Below are positions 35,662 to 45,257 of a stretch of DNA of 64,000 nucleotides, in pieces. The first letter of the stretch is position 1. Each line of letters starts with the position of its first letter. Made by a program: the position numbers and the translations under genes. The notes beneath the pieces were generated by a model. That model was not told the DNA's origin, did not search any database, and saw only the letters and a program-made list of their open reading frames with translations. Source of the stretch: CALCLY01 sp900552775 (GTDB taxonomy: Bacteria > Bacillota > Clostridia > UMGS1883 > UMGS1540); NCBI GenBank assembly GCA_937966555.1, contig CALCLY010000036.1:1-64000 (forward strand), given 5' to 3'.

Positions 35662-36303
35662 ATGTGCAAAAATCTCGTTTATGATATAAAAGCCATAATG
35701 GACAGAGACCCCGCGGCAAGAAATCCCATGGAAGTATTTCTAATGTACCCGGGGCTTTGGGCAGTTATGCTTCACAGGCCGGCTCATTTTCTGTATAAAA
35801 TACATTTTTATTTTCTTGCAAGGCTGATTTCGCAGCTTGCCAGGTTTTTCACGGGTATAGAAATTCACCCGGGGGCAAAAATAGGCAAAGGACTTTTTAT
35901 TGACCACGGCATGGGCGTTGTAATAGGAGAAACAACGGAGATAGGCGACGATGTTACGATTTATCAGGGCGTGACTCTCGGCGGTACGGGAAAACATACC
36001 GGAAAACGTCATCCGACGATAGGCAACGGTGTTCTTATAGGCACGGGGGCAAAAATTTTGGGTCCGTTCAGAGTGGGAGACAATGCAAAAATTGCGGCAA
36101 ATGCAGTTGTGCTTTCGGAAGTTGAGCCGAATTCAACATGTGTCGGAGTGCCGGGAAGAATTGTGCGGCGCGGCAACGAAAAAGTAAATACCATCGACTG
36201 GGTACATATGCCCGACCCTGTCGCACAGGAAATATGTAAGCTTCATATGCAGATTGACAGGCTGGAGAAAAAGTTAAAGGAGAAGGACAATGAAACTTTA
36301 TAA
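35662..36303 (+). CDS. cysE: Serine O-acetyltransferase
   Basis: Transfers acetyl from acetyl-CoA to L-serine, giving O-acetylserine, the precursor of cysteine in the cytoplasm. The N-terminal helical part is short (to about residue 60), as in the compact Gram-positive CysE/EpsC type. Left-handed beta-helix hexapeptide repeats run from about 70 to 175 with the catalytic region FIDHGMGVVIGET and the GVTLGGTGK loop. The C-terminal helix (IDRLEKKLKEKD) is charged. AGGAGA precedes the ATG. The last 14 bases overlap cysS, so cysteine supply and its charging onto tRNA are co-expressed. Confidence 0.93.
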   Translation: MCKNLVYDIKAIMDRDPAARNPMEVFLMYPGLWAVMLHRPAHFLYKIHFYFLARLISQLARFFTGIEIHPGAKIGKGLFIDHGMGVVIGETTEIGDDVTIYQGVTLGGTGKHTGKRHPTIGNGVLIGTGAKILGPFRVGDNAKIAANAVVLSEVEPNSTCVGVPGRIVRRGNEKVNTIDWVHMPDPVAQEICKLHMQIDRLEKKLKEKDNETL

Positions 36304-37669
36304 TTCACTGACAAGAAAAAAAGAGGAGTTTGTTCCGATAAAAGAGGGCGAGGTTAAGATGTATTCCTGCGGCCCCACGGTTTACAACTATTTCCATATC
36401 GGAAACGCACGTCCTTTTATTGTATTTGAAACGCTTCGCAGATATTTGGAATACAGAGGCAACAAAGTAACGTTTGTGCAAAACTTCACGGATGTTGACG
36501 ATAAGCTTATAAACCGCGCGAGGGAAGAACATTCCACGGTGCCGGAAATCGCGGAAAAATATATAAAAGAATATTTTGTTGATGCAGAAGGTCTCGGAAT
36601 AGGCAAGGCAAGCGTTCACCCGAGAGCTACGGAAAACATAGACGCTATTATAGAACTTGTAAAAACACTCGTTGACAAGGGATATGCATATGTGGTTGAC
36701 GGGGACGTATACTATTCAACAAAGAAGTTTAAAGACTACGGTAAACTTTCGCATCAGCCGCTTGAAGAACTTGAAGCCGGTGCGAGAATCGGCGTTGACG
36801 AGAGAAAACGCGACCCTATGGACTTTGCACTCTGGAAGGCGCGCAAAACAGACGATGAGATTGCATGGGATTCTCCGTGGGGCATGGGAAGACCCGGTTG
36901 GCACATAGAGTGCAGCGCAATGGCAAACAGATATCTCGGTGAAACAATAGATATTCACAGCGGCGGAAAAGACCTGATTTTCCCTCACCACGAAAACGAG
37001 ATTGCCCAGAGTGAGGCGGCTAACGGGAAACCCTTTGCGCACTATTGGCTTCACAACGGATATATAAACGTAGATAACGTTAAAATGTCAAAATCTCTCG
37101 GCAATTTCTTTACGGTGCGTGATGTTGCCGAAAAATACGATTACGAAGTTATAAGATTTTTTATGCTTTCCGCACATTACCGCAGTCCCATAAATTTCAG
37201 CGCCAAGCTTATAGACGCTGCAAAAACAGGACTTGAGAGAATATATAACTGCAAGAATAATCTTGAAGAAAAAGTTGCGCCCGGCAGCTATGAGAAGTTT
37301 GAAAATGTTAAAAAATTCAAAGATAAATTCATAGCGGCGATGGATGATGACTTAAATACGGCGGACGCAATTTCGGTTCTTTTTGAAATCGTGCGTGCCG
37401 CAAACACCGTTATGGCGGAAAACGGCGACAAAGACGAGATGGCGGCATATTTGTCGCTCATAAACGAAATCGGAGGAGTGCTCAATATCTTAACGCGCAA
37501 ACCCGAAAAAGAAGAAATAGACTCCGAAATAGAAGCGCTTATTGAAAAAAGACAGGCGGCAAGAAAAAACCGTGATTTTGCCGAGGCTGACAGGATAAGA
37601 GACGAGCTTTTAAATCGCGGAATAATCCTTGAAGATACGCGCGAGGGTGTTAAATGGCACAGAAAATAA
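36290..37669 (+). CDS. cysS: Cysteinyl-tRNA synthetase
   Basis: Class I aminoacyl-tRNA synthetase charging tRNA-Cys. Near residue 28, CGPTVYNYFHIGNARPF contains a zinc-ligand cysteine and the HIGH-type motif; KMSKS is at about 265; zinc-site residues lie in the WHIECSAM and HHENEIAQSE segments. The C-terminal anticodon-binding helices (about 300-459) are complete. The length of 459 is typical. AAAGGAGAAGG upstream of the ATG is a strong SD inside cysE; the stop overlaps the start of mrnC by 16 bases. Confidence 0.95.
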   Translation: MKLYNSLTRKKEEFVPIKEGEVKMYSCGPTVYNYFHIGNARPFIVFETLRRYLEYRGNKVTFVQNFTDVDDKLINRAREEHSTVPEIAEKYIKEYFVDAEGLGIGKASVHPRATENIDAIIELVKTLVDKGYAYVVDGDVYYSTKKFKDYGKLSHQPLEELEAGARIGVDERKRDPMDFALWKARKTDDEIAWDSPWGMGRPGWHIECSAMANRYLGETIDIHSGGKDLIFPHHENEIAQSEAANGKPFAHYWLHNGYINVDNVKMSKSLGNFFTVRDVAEKYDYEVIRFFMLSAHYRSPINFSAKLIDAAKTGLERIYNCKNNLEEKVAPGSYEKFENVKKFKDKFIAAMDDDLNTADAISVLFEIVRAANTVMAENGDKDEMAAYLSLINEIGGVLNILTRKPEKEEIDSEIEALIEKRQAARKNRDFAEADRIRDELLNRGIILEDTREGVKWHRK

Positions 37670-38064
37670 TTGAAAACGATTTTAAGCTTCCCGCAAACGA
37701 ATATTCCGCGTTGTCGCTTGCGTATATAGGCGACGCGGTGTATGAGCTTTATATAAGGGGAAGGCTTATGGAAAACTCAAACATTCCTCCCGCAAAGCTG
37801 CACAGAGAAGCTACGCATTTTGTGAGCGCGGAGGCACAGTTTAAGGCATCAAAACACCTGGAGGACATGCTCTCAGAAGAAGAAACTGCCGTGTTTCACA
37901 GAGGCAGAAATGCCAAAAGCGCCACATCTCCCAAAAATGCCGATATAATTCATTACAGGCACGCGACGGGCTTTGAAGCGCTTTTGGGATACCTTTACAT
38001 AAAAGATGACGCTCAGAGATTGAATTTTTTAATGAAAGAAGCATACGATTTTTTAAGACAGTGA
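37654..38064 (+). CDS. mrnC: Mini-ribonuclease III
   Basis: RNase III catalytic domain without the double-stranded-RNA-binding domain, 136 residues as usual for Mini-III, which matures 23S rRNA ends in Gram-positive bacteria. The signature ALAYIGDAVYEL-type helix is at about 18-32 (SLAYIGDAVYELYIRGRL), followed by the R-G-RNAK-SATSPKNAD segment and the FEALLGYLYI helix with the second acidic site. It overlaps cysS by 16 bases; a cysS-mrnC pair is common in Bacillota. Confidence 0.92.
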   Translation: MAQKIIENDFKLPANEYSALSLAYIGDAVYELYIRGRLMENSNIPPAKLHREATHFVSAEAQFKASKHLEDMLSEEETAVFHRGRNAKSATSPKNADIIHYRHATGFEALLGYLYIKDDAQRLNFLMKEAYDFLRQ

Positions 38065-38131
38065 TGTTGATTTCCGTTTTAAGCGGAGTTTTAGCATATA
38101 ATAAACAAATGGTTTGAAAGGATGAATAGGA

Positions 38132-38959
38132 ATGGAACAAGCAAAAAAGGCTAAACTTGCAGAAGTTGCCTTAAACGTGCGCCGTGATATTATCACAGAG
38201 GTTTACAGCGCGGGTGCGGGACATCCGGGCGGTTCACTCGGAATTGCGGATATACTCTCTTATCTGTATTTTGAGGAAATGAATGTTGACCCCAAAAACC
38301 CGAAAAATCCCGACAGAGACAGATTTGTAATGTCCAAAGGTCATTGTGCCCCGGCTTTGTACGGCATTTTGGCGGAAAAAGGATTTTTCCCGAAGGAAGA
38401 TTTAAAGGGTTTCCGCAGTATAGACAGTTATCTTGAGGGTCATCCCGATATGAAGGGCGTTCCGGGCGTGGATATGTCAACAGGTTCTCTCGGACAGGGG
38501 ATATGCGCGGCAAACGGAATGGCACTTGCCGGCAAGCTTGACGGAAAGAACTACAGGGTATATGCCATACTCGGTGACGGAGAGCTTGAAGAAGGTCAGG
38601 TTTGGGAAGCGGCTATGTTTGCGCCCCATTATAAACTTGACAATGTAACTATTTTTGTTGATTTCAACGGCTTGCAGATAGACGGAGATATAACAAAAGT
38701 TATGAATCCCACCCCTATTGACAAGAAGTTTGAAGCTTTCGGCTGGAATGTTGTAACATGCGATGCGCATGATTTTGACAGCATTGAAGCTGCTGTTTCG
38801 GCTGCAAAGGCATGCAAAGGCAAGCCGACTGCCGTAATTGCCAAATCCATAAAAGGCAAAGGCGTATCCTTTATGGAAAATGAGGCAGGCTGGCACGGAA
38901 AAGCTCCGAACGAGGAAGAATACAAACAGGCAATGAAAGATCTCGGAGCAGAGGTCTGA
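38132..38959 (+). CDS. Transketolase, N-terminal (TPP-binding) subunit
   Basis: One half of a split transketolase that moves two-carbon ketol units between sugar phosphates in the non-oxidative pentose phosphate pathway. The thiamine diphosphate motif runs from GDGELEEGQVWEAAM near residue 150 to the closing N of VDFNG; the AGHPGGSLG segment (about 28-36) is also diagnostic. The 275-residue length matches stand-alone N-subunits. GAAAGGA lies about 10 bases before the ATG. The second subunit follows after 41 bases. Confidence 0.9.
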   Translation: MEQAKKAKLAEVALNVRRDIITEVYSAGAGHPGGSLGIADILSYLYFEEMNVDPKNPKNPDRDRFVMSKGHCAPALYGILAEKGFFPKEDLKGFRSIDSYLEGHPDMKGVPGVDMSTGSLGQGICAANGMALAGKLDGKNYRVYAILGDGELEEGQVWEAAMFAPHYKLDNVTIFVDFNGLQIDGDITKVMNPTPIDKKFEAFGWNVVTCDAHDFDSIEAAVSAAKACKGKPTAVIAKSIKGKGVSFMENEAGWHGKAPNEEEYKQAMKDLGAEV

Positions 38960-39000
38960 AATTGCAATTCAGAATAAAAAATAGGAAGGATTGAAGATAA

Positions 39001-39945
39001 ATGGCAGATAAAATAGCTACAAGACAGGCTTACGGTGACGCGCTTGCCGAGTTCGGCGAAAAATATGATTTTTTGGTGCTTGATGCCGATCTTTCAAAGT
39101 CTACAAAAACGGACGTATTTAAGAAAAAATTCCCCGAAAGATTTATAAATATGGGTATTGCTGAGGCAAATATGATTTCCACCGCAGCGGGTATAGCTGC
39201 CTGCGGCAAAACGGTTTTCGCAAGCTCGTTTGCAATGTTTGCGGCAGGCAGAGCCTTTGAACAGGTGAGAAATTCCGTTGCATATCCGCACCTGAACGTT
39301 AAAATAGGCGCAACGCACGCAGGTATTTCCGTCGGTGAAGACGGCGCAACGCATCAGTGCCTTGAGGATATTGCTCTTATGCGCACGCTGCCCGGCATGG
39401 TTGTTATAAGCCCTGCGGACGCGGTTGAGGCAAGAGCGGCGGTTGAAGCTGCAATAAAGCATGACGGCCCCGTTTATATGAGATTCGGCAGACTGGCTGT
39501 ACCGGTATTCAACGACCCGGCAACATACAAATTTGAACTCGGACGCGGAACAGTGCTCAGAGAAGGCACCGATGTTACAATTGTTGCAAACGGACTGTTG
39601 GTTCCCGAAGCGGTTGAAGCCGCAAAAATTCTTGAAGCTGACGGAATTTCGGCTGAGGTAATAAATATTCATACGATTAAACCTCTTGATGCTGAGCTTA
39701 TAGCTAAATCGGCAGCAAAAACAGGCTGCGTTGTAACAGCTGAAGAACACAACATAATCGGCGGTCTCGGAAGTGCAGTTGCGGAAGCGCTCTGCGAAAA
39801 CTGCCCCGCTCCGCTTGAGAGAATAGGCGCAAAAGACAAGTTCGGCAAGAGCGGCAAGCCTGCTCCGCTTCTCAAAATGTATGAGATGACGGCTGAAGAT
39901 ATTGCACTTGCGGCAAAAAAATCAATAGCAAAGAAAAATAAGTAA
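39001..39945 (+). CDS. Transketolase, C-terminal subunit
   Basis: Partner of the preceding gene. It has the pyrimidine-binding domain (about 1-165; DADLSKSTKTDVF, MGIAEANMISTAAGIA with the catalytic-type Glu) and the transketolase C-terminal domain (about 185-310; VEAAKILEADGISAEVINIHTIKPLD). At 314 residues it is the usual length. AGGAAGGA lies about a dozen bases before the ATG. The active site forms only when both subunits pair. 1-deoxyxylulose synthase-like activity is less likely given the split form, and dxr in this window is far away. Confidence 0.9.
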   Translation: MADKIATRQAYGDALAEFGEKYDFLVLDADLSKSTKTDVFKKKFPERFINMGIAEANMISTAAGIAACGKTVFASSFAMFAAGRAFEQVRNSVAYPHLNVKIGATHAGISVGEDGATHQCLEDIALMRTLPGMVVISPADAVEARAAVEAAIKHDGPVYMRFGRLAVPVFNDPATYKFELGRGTVLREGTDVTIVANGLLVPEAVEAAKILEADGISAEVINIHTIKPLDAELIAKSAAKTGCVVTAEEHNIIGGLGSAVAEALCENCPAPLERIGAKDKFGKSGKPAPLLKMYEMTAEDIALAAKKSIAKKNK

Positions 39946-39961
39946 GAAAAACTTTTATCGA

Positions 39962-39982
39962 GGGGCGGTTTTAAGCCGCCCC
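39962..39982. terminator. GC-rich hairpin between transketolase and pcrA
   Basis: GGGGCGG / CCGCCCC with a 7-base loop, 16 bases after the transketolase stop and followed by ATTTT. It may terminate or attenuate before pcrA. Confidence 0.5.
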
Positions 39983-40004
39983 ACGGATTTTGACGGAGAG
40001 AAAC

Positions 40005-42203
40005 ATGGACGCACTGAGCAGTTTAAATAAAATGCAATATAAAGCCGTAACGCACACCGAGGGACCGCTGCTGGTTCTGGCGGGCGCGGGCAGCGGCAAA
40101 ACGAGAGTTATCACATACAGAATAGCGTATTTGTGCGGTGAGCTCGGGATATCACCGTGGAATATTCTTGCCATCACCTTTACAAACAAGGCGGCGGCGG
40201 AGATGCGCGAAAGAATTGAAAAAATTGCGGGCGAAACTGCAAATGATATGTGGATAAGAACATTTCATTCGGCGTGCGTGCGTATTTTAAGGCGAGATAT
40301 TGACAAAATTGGTTATGACAGAAGTTTTACAATATATGACTCGGACGATCAGAAGCGTCTGATAAAAGATTGCGTTAAGGCGCTCAACCTTGACGATAAA
40401 ACATTCACTCCGTCGTCTTGTCTTTCGTATATATCGGGCGCAAAAGATGAATTTGTGGATCCCGATGAATTTATCGCGACTTATAAGACAAATCTTAAAA
40501 TGAAGCATGTAGGCGATGTGTATAAGCTTTACAGCGAAAAACTCCGCCGTGCAAACGCGGTGGATTTTGACGATTTAATTGTGCTTACAGTAAAACTTTT
40601 TGAAGAGTGTCCCGATGTGCTTTCCTATTATCAGAATAAATTCAGATATATACATATAGACGAGTATCAGGATACCAACAATGCGCAGTACAGGCTTGTA
40701 AGTCTGCTTGCTTCAAAGTACGGAAACCTTTGCGTTGTGGGTGATGACGATCAGAGTATTTATAAATTCAGGGGAGCCAATATAGGTAATATTCTGAATT
40801 TTGAAAAGACTTTTCCCGATGCTGAGGTAATAAGACTTGAACAAAACTACCGTTCAACCGCAAATATCTTAAATGCCGCAAACGGCGTTATTAAAAATAA
40901 CCGTGACAGAAAAGGAAAAACACTGTGGACGGACGCGGGCGACGGTGAAAAAATAATAAAATATTATGCTTTAAACGAACGTGACGAGGCGCAGTTTATG
41001 GCGGACGAAATGAGAAGACTTAATGAAAAAGGCATCAAGTACTCCGATATGGCGGTGCTGTACCGTATGAATGCGCAGGCAAGATCCGTTGAGGAAAGGC
41101 TTATAAGGGAAGCTGTTCCGTACAGAATTATTGCGGGTCACAGGTTTTATGACAGCAAAGAAGTACGCGATATTATTGCTTATTTGCGTGTTTTGAATAA
41201 TTTGACGGACAATATCAGCCTTGTAAGAATAATAAACGAACCGAAAAGAAAAATAGGCAAAACTACCGTTGACCGTGCAACAGAGCTTGCTGAGGAAAAC
41301 GGGCAGAGTTTGTATGAATTTTTCAGAGACAGTTCGGTACTTCTTTCAAAGGCAGCAAAAACCGCTGTTGACGGATTTATTGAAACAATGGAAAATCTGA
41401 GAGATAAGATGGATAAACTTCCTGTTTCGGAATTTGTGACAGAAGTTTTGGATAAAACCGGGTATGCTGCGCAGTATGAGACAAACCCGAATGATATTGA
41501 AGCGCGCGGCAGACTTGAAAATCTTCAGGAATTTGTATCCGTTGCGGTAAACTACGAGAAAGAAAACGAGGAAGCGTCGCTGCCGGATTTTCTTGATAAT
41601 ATTTCGCTTGTTTCCGATATAGATAATTACGATGAAGATCAGGACACGGTGTCTCTTATGACGCTGCACAGCGCCAAAGGACTTGAGTTTCCGGTTGTGT
41701 TCCTCTGCGGAATGGAGGAGGGTGTTTTTCCGGGCAGAAACGCCATGTTTGAAGCTGATGAAATTGAAGAAGAACGGCGTCTTTGCTATGTTGGAATAAC
41801 CCGTGCAAGAGAAAAACTTTACCTCACCCATGCCAGAGAGAGAATGATGTTCGGCATGACAACGGCAAACAAACCTTCACGCTTTTTGGAGGAAATACCC
41901 GCGGAGCTTACAGAAGAAAAAAATGCAGCACCCGCATTTCAGAGAACATATATGTCGATTCCGCAGCAAAAAAATTATACGCAGCAAACGGGAGGGTTCA
42001 GACCTTCTTTCGGCATAAGTGCGGATCCTTCAAAACCGCGTATGCAGTTTGCGGCGGGAGACAGAGTTCATCATAAAAAATTCGGTAACGGAATGGTTTT
42101 GTCCGCCGTTGCAGTCGGTAACGACACGAAGCTTCAGATAGCGTTTGACTCTGTCGGAACAAAAACGCTTTTGGCTTTGTATGCCAATCTTACAAAACTT
42201 TGA
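40005..42203 (+). CDS. pcrA: ATP-dependent 3'-5' DNA helicase PcrA/UvrD
   Basis: Superfamily 1A helicase used in nucleotide excision repair and in clearing replication and recombination conflicts. Visible motifs: Q-like motif LNKMQYKAV, Walker A AGAGSGKTR (about 27-35), motif II DEYQDTN, motif III GDDDQSIYKFRGA, motif IV LEQNYRST, motif V TLHSAKGLEFPVVFL and motif VI VGITRAREKLYL. The C-terminal Tudor-like segment (about 675-732; AGDRVHHKKFGNGMV) is present. The ATG at 40005 with GGAGAG four bases upstream gives the expected N-terminus; a TTG at 39990 is in frame but lacks an SD. A CPBP protease gene follows after 13 bases. Confidence 0.95.
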   Translation: MDALSSLNKMQYKAVTHTEGPLLVLAGAGSGKTRVITYRIAYLCGELGISPWNILAITFTNKAAAEMRERIEKIAGETANDMWIRTFHSACVRILRRDIDKIGYDRSFTIYDSDDQKRLIKDCVKALNLDDKTFTPSSCLSYISGAKDEFVDPDEFIATYKTNLKMKHVGDVYKLYSEKLRRANAVDFDDLIVLTVKLFEECPDVLSYYQNKFRYIHIDEYQDTNNAQYRLVSLLASKYGNLCVVGDDDQSIYKFRGANIGNILNFEKTFPDAEVIRLEQNYRSTANILNAANGVIKNNRDRKGKTLWTDAGDGEKIIKYYALNERDEAQFMADEMRRLNEKGIKYSDMAVLYRMNAQARSVEERLIREAVPYRIIAGHRFYDSKEVRDIIAYLRVLNNLTDNISLVRIINEPKRKIGKTTVDRATELAEENGQSLYEFFRDSSVLLSKAAKTAVDGFIETMENLRDKMDKLPVSEFVTEVLDKTGYAAQYETNPNDIEARGRLENLQEFVSVAVNYEKENEEASLPDFLDNISLVSDIDNYDEDQDTVSLMTLHSAKGLEFPVVFLCGMEEGVFPGRNAMFEADEIEEERRLCYVGITRAREKLYLTHARERMMFGMTTANKPSRFLEEIPAELTEEKNAAPAFQRTYMSIPQQKNYTQQTGGFRPSFGISADPSKPRMQFAAGDRVHHKKFGNGMVLSAVAVGNDTKLQIAFDSVGTKTLLALYANLTKL

Positions 42204-42216
42204 GGAGGGGACGGTA

Positions 42217-43023
42217 TTGGCAAAAAGAGTACGTTCTCTCGTTTATGTATTTGTCTACATTGCGGCATATTTTGCCGCTCAGGTAGCGGCGCTTTCTTTA
42301 AGACCGCTTTCCGACACCGTTATATGCTATATAAACGGAATGAAAAGTTTTTCGGAGCTTTGGGAATATTTTTTAAATGAGCTTTCTTTTCAGGACAGGA
42401 ACTCAATGTTTGTTCTTGTCATGGCTATGATAATTTCCGTGCTGCTTATGTGGGCAGTGATTGCGGTAAGAAAAATTAAACTTAAGACTTACTTCAAAAT
42501 AGGACGGGTTACGGCAGCTGAAGTTGTTGCCGCTCCGCTTTATGCATACGGGCTGAGTGTGGTGGCATTTATAATTGTGTCATTGCCGCAGCTTTCGGGT
42601 TTCCTTTCGGAATATGCACAAAGCATCGGCGCCGCGGCAAGAGGAGATGCTTTAACGTCTCTTGTTACGGTATGTTTGCTTGCACCCGTTTTTGAAGAAT
42701 TTATATTCCGCGGCATAATTTTGGGTGAGCTTTCAAAGAATTGGAGCTTTATTGCCGCAAACATTATACAGGCTGTTATTTTCGGAGCAATGCACCTGAA
42801 TGTTATACAGGGGCTTTATGCCGCTTTAATAGGCGTTGTTCTCGGAATGATATACAGAAGAAGCAAAAATCTTGCGCTGCCGATGATGGTGCATGTTTGT
42901 TTCAACACGATAAACACGTTTTCGGGTGTTTATCTTGCTTCTGCCGGGCTGGAAATATATTTTCTTGTCGGCGGAGCGGTGGCGCTCGCGGCGGCGTTTC
43001 TTCTGACAGGCAGGAAAAAGTAA
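42217..43023 (+). CDS. CPBP-family intramembrane metalloprotease (268 aa)
   Basis: Membrane protein of the CAAX protease/bacteriocin-processing family with about eight helices. The catalytic motifs are in order: EEFIFRG (EExxxR type, about 156-162), FGAMHLN (FxxxH, about 189-195) and HVCFN near 228. Substrates in bacteria are mostly unknown; roles include bacteriocin immunity and protein processing. It starts at TTG 42217, with AGGAGGGG 6 bases upstream; upstream in-frame codons overlap pcrA and have no SD. It lies between pcrA and an AGCS symporter, a context that gives no functional hint. Confidence 0.85.
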   Translation: MAKRVRSLVYVFVYIAAYFAAQVAALSLRPLSDTVICYINGMKSFSELWEYFLNELSFQDRNSMFVLVMAMIISVLLMWAVIAVRKIKLKTYFKIGRVTAAEVVAAPLYAYGLSVVAFIIVSLPQLSGFLSEYAQSIGAAARGDALTSLVTVCLLAPVFEEFIFRGIILGELSKNWSFIAANIIQAVIFGAMHLNVIQGLYAALIGVVLGMIYRRSKNLALPMMVHVCFNTINTFSGVYLASAGLEIYFLVGGAVALAAAFLLTGRKK

Positions 43024-43060
43024 ATTGGTGGGCTGAAAAAAGCCCGGGAAGGAGTAAAGA

Positions 43061-44485
43061 GTGGAAGGATTTAACAAGGTGTTGTCTGTAATAGACAACT
43101 GGGTGTGGGGTGTGCCGCTTATAGTGCTTATAATGGCAGCCGGCATACTTCTGAGTGTGAGAACGAAATTTGTGCAGATATTTCATCTGCCGAAGGCTCT
43201 TAAGTTTATGCTCAAAGACGAAGAGGGCGGCGAAGGTGAGGTAAGCAGCTTCGGTGCGCTCTGTACTGCGCTTTCCGCAACAATTGGTACGGGAAACATT
43301 GTCGGCGTTGCAACCGCAATAGCCGAAGGCGGCCCCGGTGCGCTTCTTTGGATGGAAATTGCCGCATTTTTGGGAATGGCAACAAAATATTCCGAGGGTC
43401 TTTTGGCTGTTAAATACAGAGAAATAGGCAAAGACGGCAGAGTTTTGGGAGGACCTTTCTATTACATAGAAAAAGGTCTTGGCAAGAATTTCAAATGGCT
43501 CGGAAAGCTTTTTGCAATTTTCGGCGTTTTGGCAGGTCTTTTGGGAATAGGAACAATTACGCAGATAAACGGTATTACAAGTGCTGCAAAGGGCTTTTTT
43601 GACCCCGGCGGAAACGCAACGGCATTTACGCTCGGCGGCATTGACTATTCGTGGGCAATAGTTATTTCGGGTGTTGTGGTGACGATTTTTGTTGCGCTTG
43701 TTGTAATCGGCGGTATAAAGAGAATATCTAAAGTTTCGGAACTTATAGTTCCTTTTATGGCGGTACTTTACGTAGGCTGCGCACTTATTCTTATATTTAC
43801 GAATATAACAAAAGTTCCTGCGGCAATAGCTCTTGTATGCAAAAGCGCTTTTAATCCCCGTGCGGTACTCGGCGGTGCGATTGGTATAACGATTAAAGAA
43901 GCTGTTCAAAAAGGTGTATCAAGAGGTATATTTTCAAACGAATCCGGTTTGGGTTCGGCGCCTATAGCGGCAGCTGCTGCAAGAACAAAAGAACCTGCAC
44001 GTCAGGGTCTGGTCTCCATGACGGGAACATTCTTTGACACAATCGTAATTTGTACAATGACGGGTCTCTCTGTTATACTTACGGGAGCTTATATACCTGC
44101 CATGAACGGTGAATTGGAGGGAGCGGCGGTAACAACGCTGGCATTCCAGAACGGCCTTCCGTTTTCGAACGGTGTTTGTTCTTGCCTTCTTATGATCAGT
44201 TTGGCATTCTTTGCGTTCACAACAATACTCGGCTGGGATTATTATTCCGAGAGATGCCTGCAGTATCTTGTAGGTGACAGAGAGTGGGCTCTTAAATCAT
44301 ACAAAGCGGTCTATATTTTAGCTGTTTTTGTCGGTCCGTACCTTACTGCGAAATTTGTCTGGACTCTTGCAGACATATTCAACGGACTTATGGCTTTGCC
44401 AAACCTTATAGCGCTCGTTGCACTCAGCGGAGTTGTTGCGGCTGAGACAAAGAAATTTGCGGATAAATATAAAAAACTCGGTTAA
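43061..44485 (+). CDS. AGCS-family alanine/sodium symporter (474 aa)
   Basis: Amino acid:cation symporter of the AlsT/DagA type that imports alanine or glycine with Na+ (or H+). The family signature lies around GALCTALSATIGTGNIVGVATAIAEGGPGAL (about 65-95) and NESGLGSAPIAAAA (about 290), with roughly eleven helices. It starts with GTG 43061, with GGAAGGAG six bases upstream. The length is typical. A small hairpin (GGGCT...AGCCC) lies in the 37-base gap before it, and a strong terminator lies after it. Confidence 0.9.
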   Translation: MEGFNKVLSVIDNWVWGVPLIVLIMAAGILLSVRTKFVQIFHLPKALKFMLKDEEGGEGEVSSFGALCTALSATIGTGNIVGVATAIAEGGPGALLWMEIAAFLGMATKYSEGLLAVKYREIGKDGRVLGGPFYYIEKGLGKNFKWLGKLFAIFGVLAGLLGIGTITQINGITSAAKGFFDPGGNATAFTLGGIDYSWAIVISGVVVTIFVALVVIGGIKRISKVSELIVPFMAVLYVGCALILIFTNITKVPAAIALVCKSAFNPRAVLGGAIGITIKEAVQKGVSRGIFSNESGLGSAPIAAAAARTKEPARQGLVSMTGTFFDTIVICTMTGLSVILTGAYIPAMNGELEGAAVTTLAFQNGLPFSNGVCSCLLMISLAFFAFTTILGWDYYSERCLQYLVGDREWALKSYKAVYILAVFVGPYLTAKFVWTLADIFNGLMALPNLIALVALSGVVAAETKKFADKYKKLG

Positions 44486-44511
44486 ACAAGATTTTGATAA
44501 AAAGTCAGAGG

Positions 44512-44547
44512 GTGCAGCAAAACGATTTCGTTTTGCTGCACTTTTTT
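44512..44547 (+). terminator. Rho-independent terminator after the AGCS symporter
   Basis: A perfect 13-bp stem (GTGCAGCAAAACG / CGTTTTGCTGCAC), 4-base loop and T6 tract. Confidence 0.9.
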
Positions 44548-44569
44548 ATATATTCAGAGTGAAAAAAGT

Positions 44570-45247
44570 TTATAAAACGCGGGAACTGTTGAAATTGGTA
44601 TTTGTTTTGCAAAACATGACATTGCCTTTAGGGTATCTGTTATAGTATATGAAAATATACCTGAATACAATTGTTTTAACTTCTTCTTTTTTCATATTGT
44701 CGCGCATTTCAGCGGTAAGTATTTCTCCGTTATAGCAATCCATTATCGGTGAAATATATAATTTGCCGTCTGAGCATTGAACCTCTGTAATATCTGTGAA
44801 TAGTTTTTTTACAGGTTCAGCTGCTGTAAAATCACGTTTTATTAAATTTTCTTTATCCTGTATCTCTGTGCCTGCCTTTGTTATACCGTGCGGCTTCCTT
44901 ACTTTGTGGATTAAATTTCCGTCTTTCATGGCACGGTATACGGTATTTCGGCTCACTTTAATCCCGCGTATTTCTAATGCTTTATGTATGCGGTCATATC
45001 CGTAATTCGCATTATCCGGATGTTCGGATAAGATTTTATTTATTTTGACCAGAAGAAGATGACGTTTGGAAGGCTTGTCCTTGTTTTTCAGCTACCTGTA
45101 ATATCCGGATTCGCTGATTTTTAAGACTTTGCACATTAATTTTACTGCGTATCTATTTTTGTATTTCAAAATAAATATATGAAAGTGAAGTACAAGGTCT
45201 ATAACGTCTTGCGTATATTGTTCTTTAAACTGAATTATTGAAATCAT
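44570..45247 (-). pseudogene. IS3-family transposase orfB remnant
   Basis: One continuous frame reads from ATG 45247 (MISIIQFKEQYTQDV) through the leader HTH region (CKVLKISESGYYR), is broken by TAG at 45092-45094, then continues LKNKDKPSKRH...YGYDRIHKALEIRGIKVSRNTVYRAM, the HTH_21 region of IS3 transposases. The rve/DDE core starts at LFTDITEVQCSDGKLYISPIMDCYNGEI, which holds the first catalytic Asp. It then jumps from DNMKKE directly to EEVKTIVFRYIFIYYNRY, the usual C-terminus, so the middle of the core with the second Asp and the Glu is deleted in frame. No orfA or terminal repeats were found. It is an inactive relic. Confidence 0.85.
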
Positions 45248-45257
45248 ATCGGTTACT

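Noticed and set aside
42902..43909. 335-codon minus-strand frame opposite the AGCS symporter and CPBP genes
   Set aside because: Composition is rich in Cys, Lys, Tyr and Arg with no domain; it is antisense to two well-identified genes.
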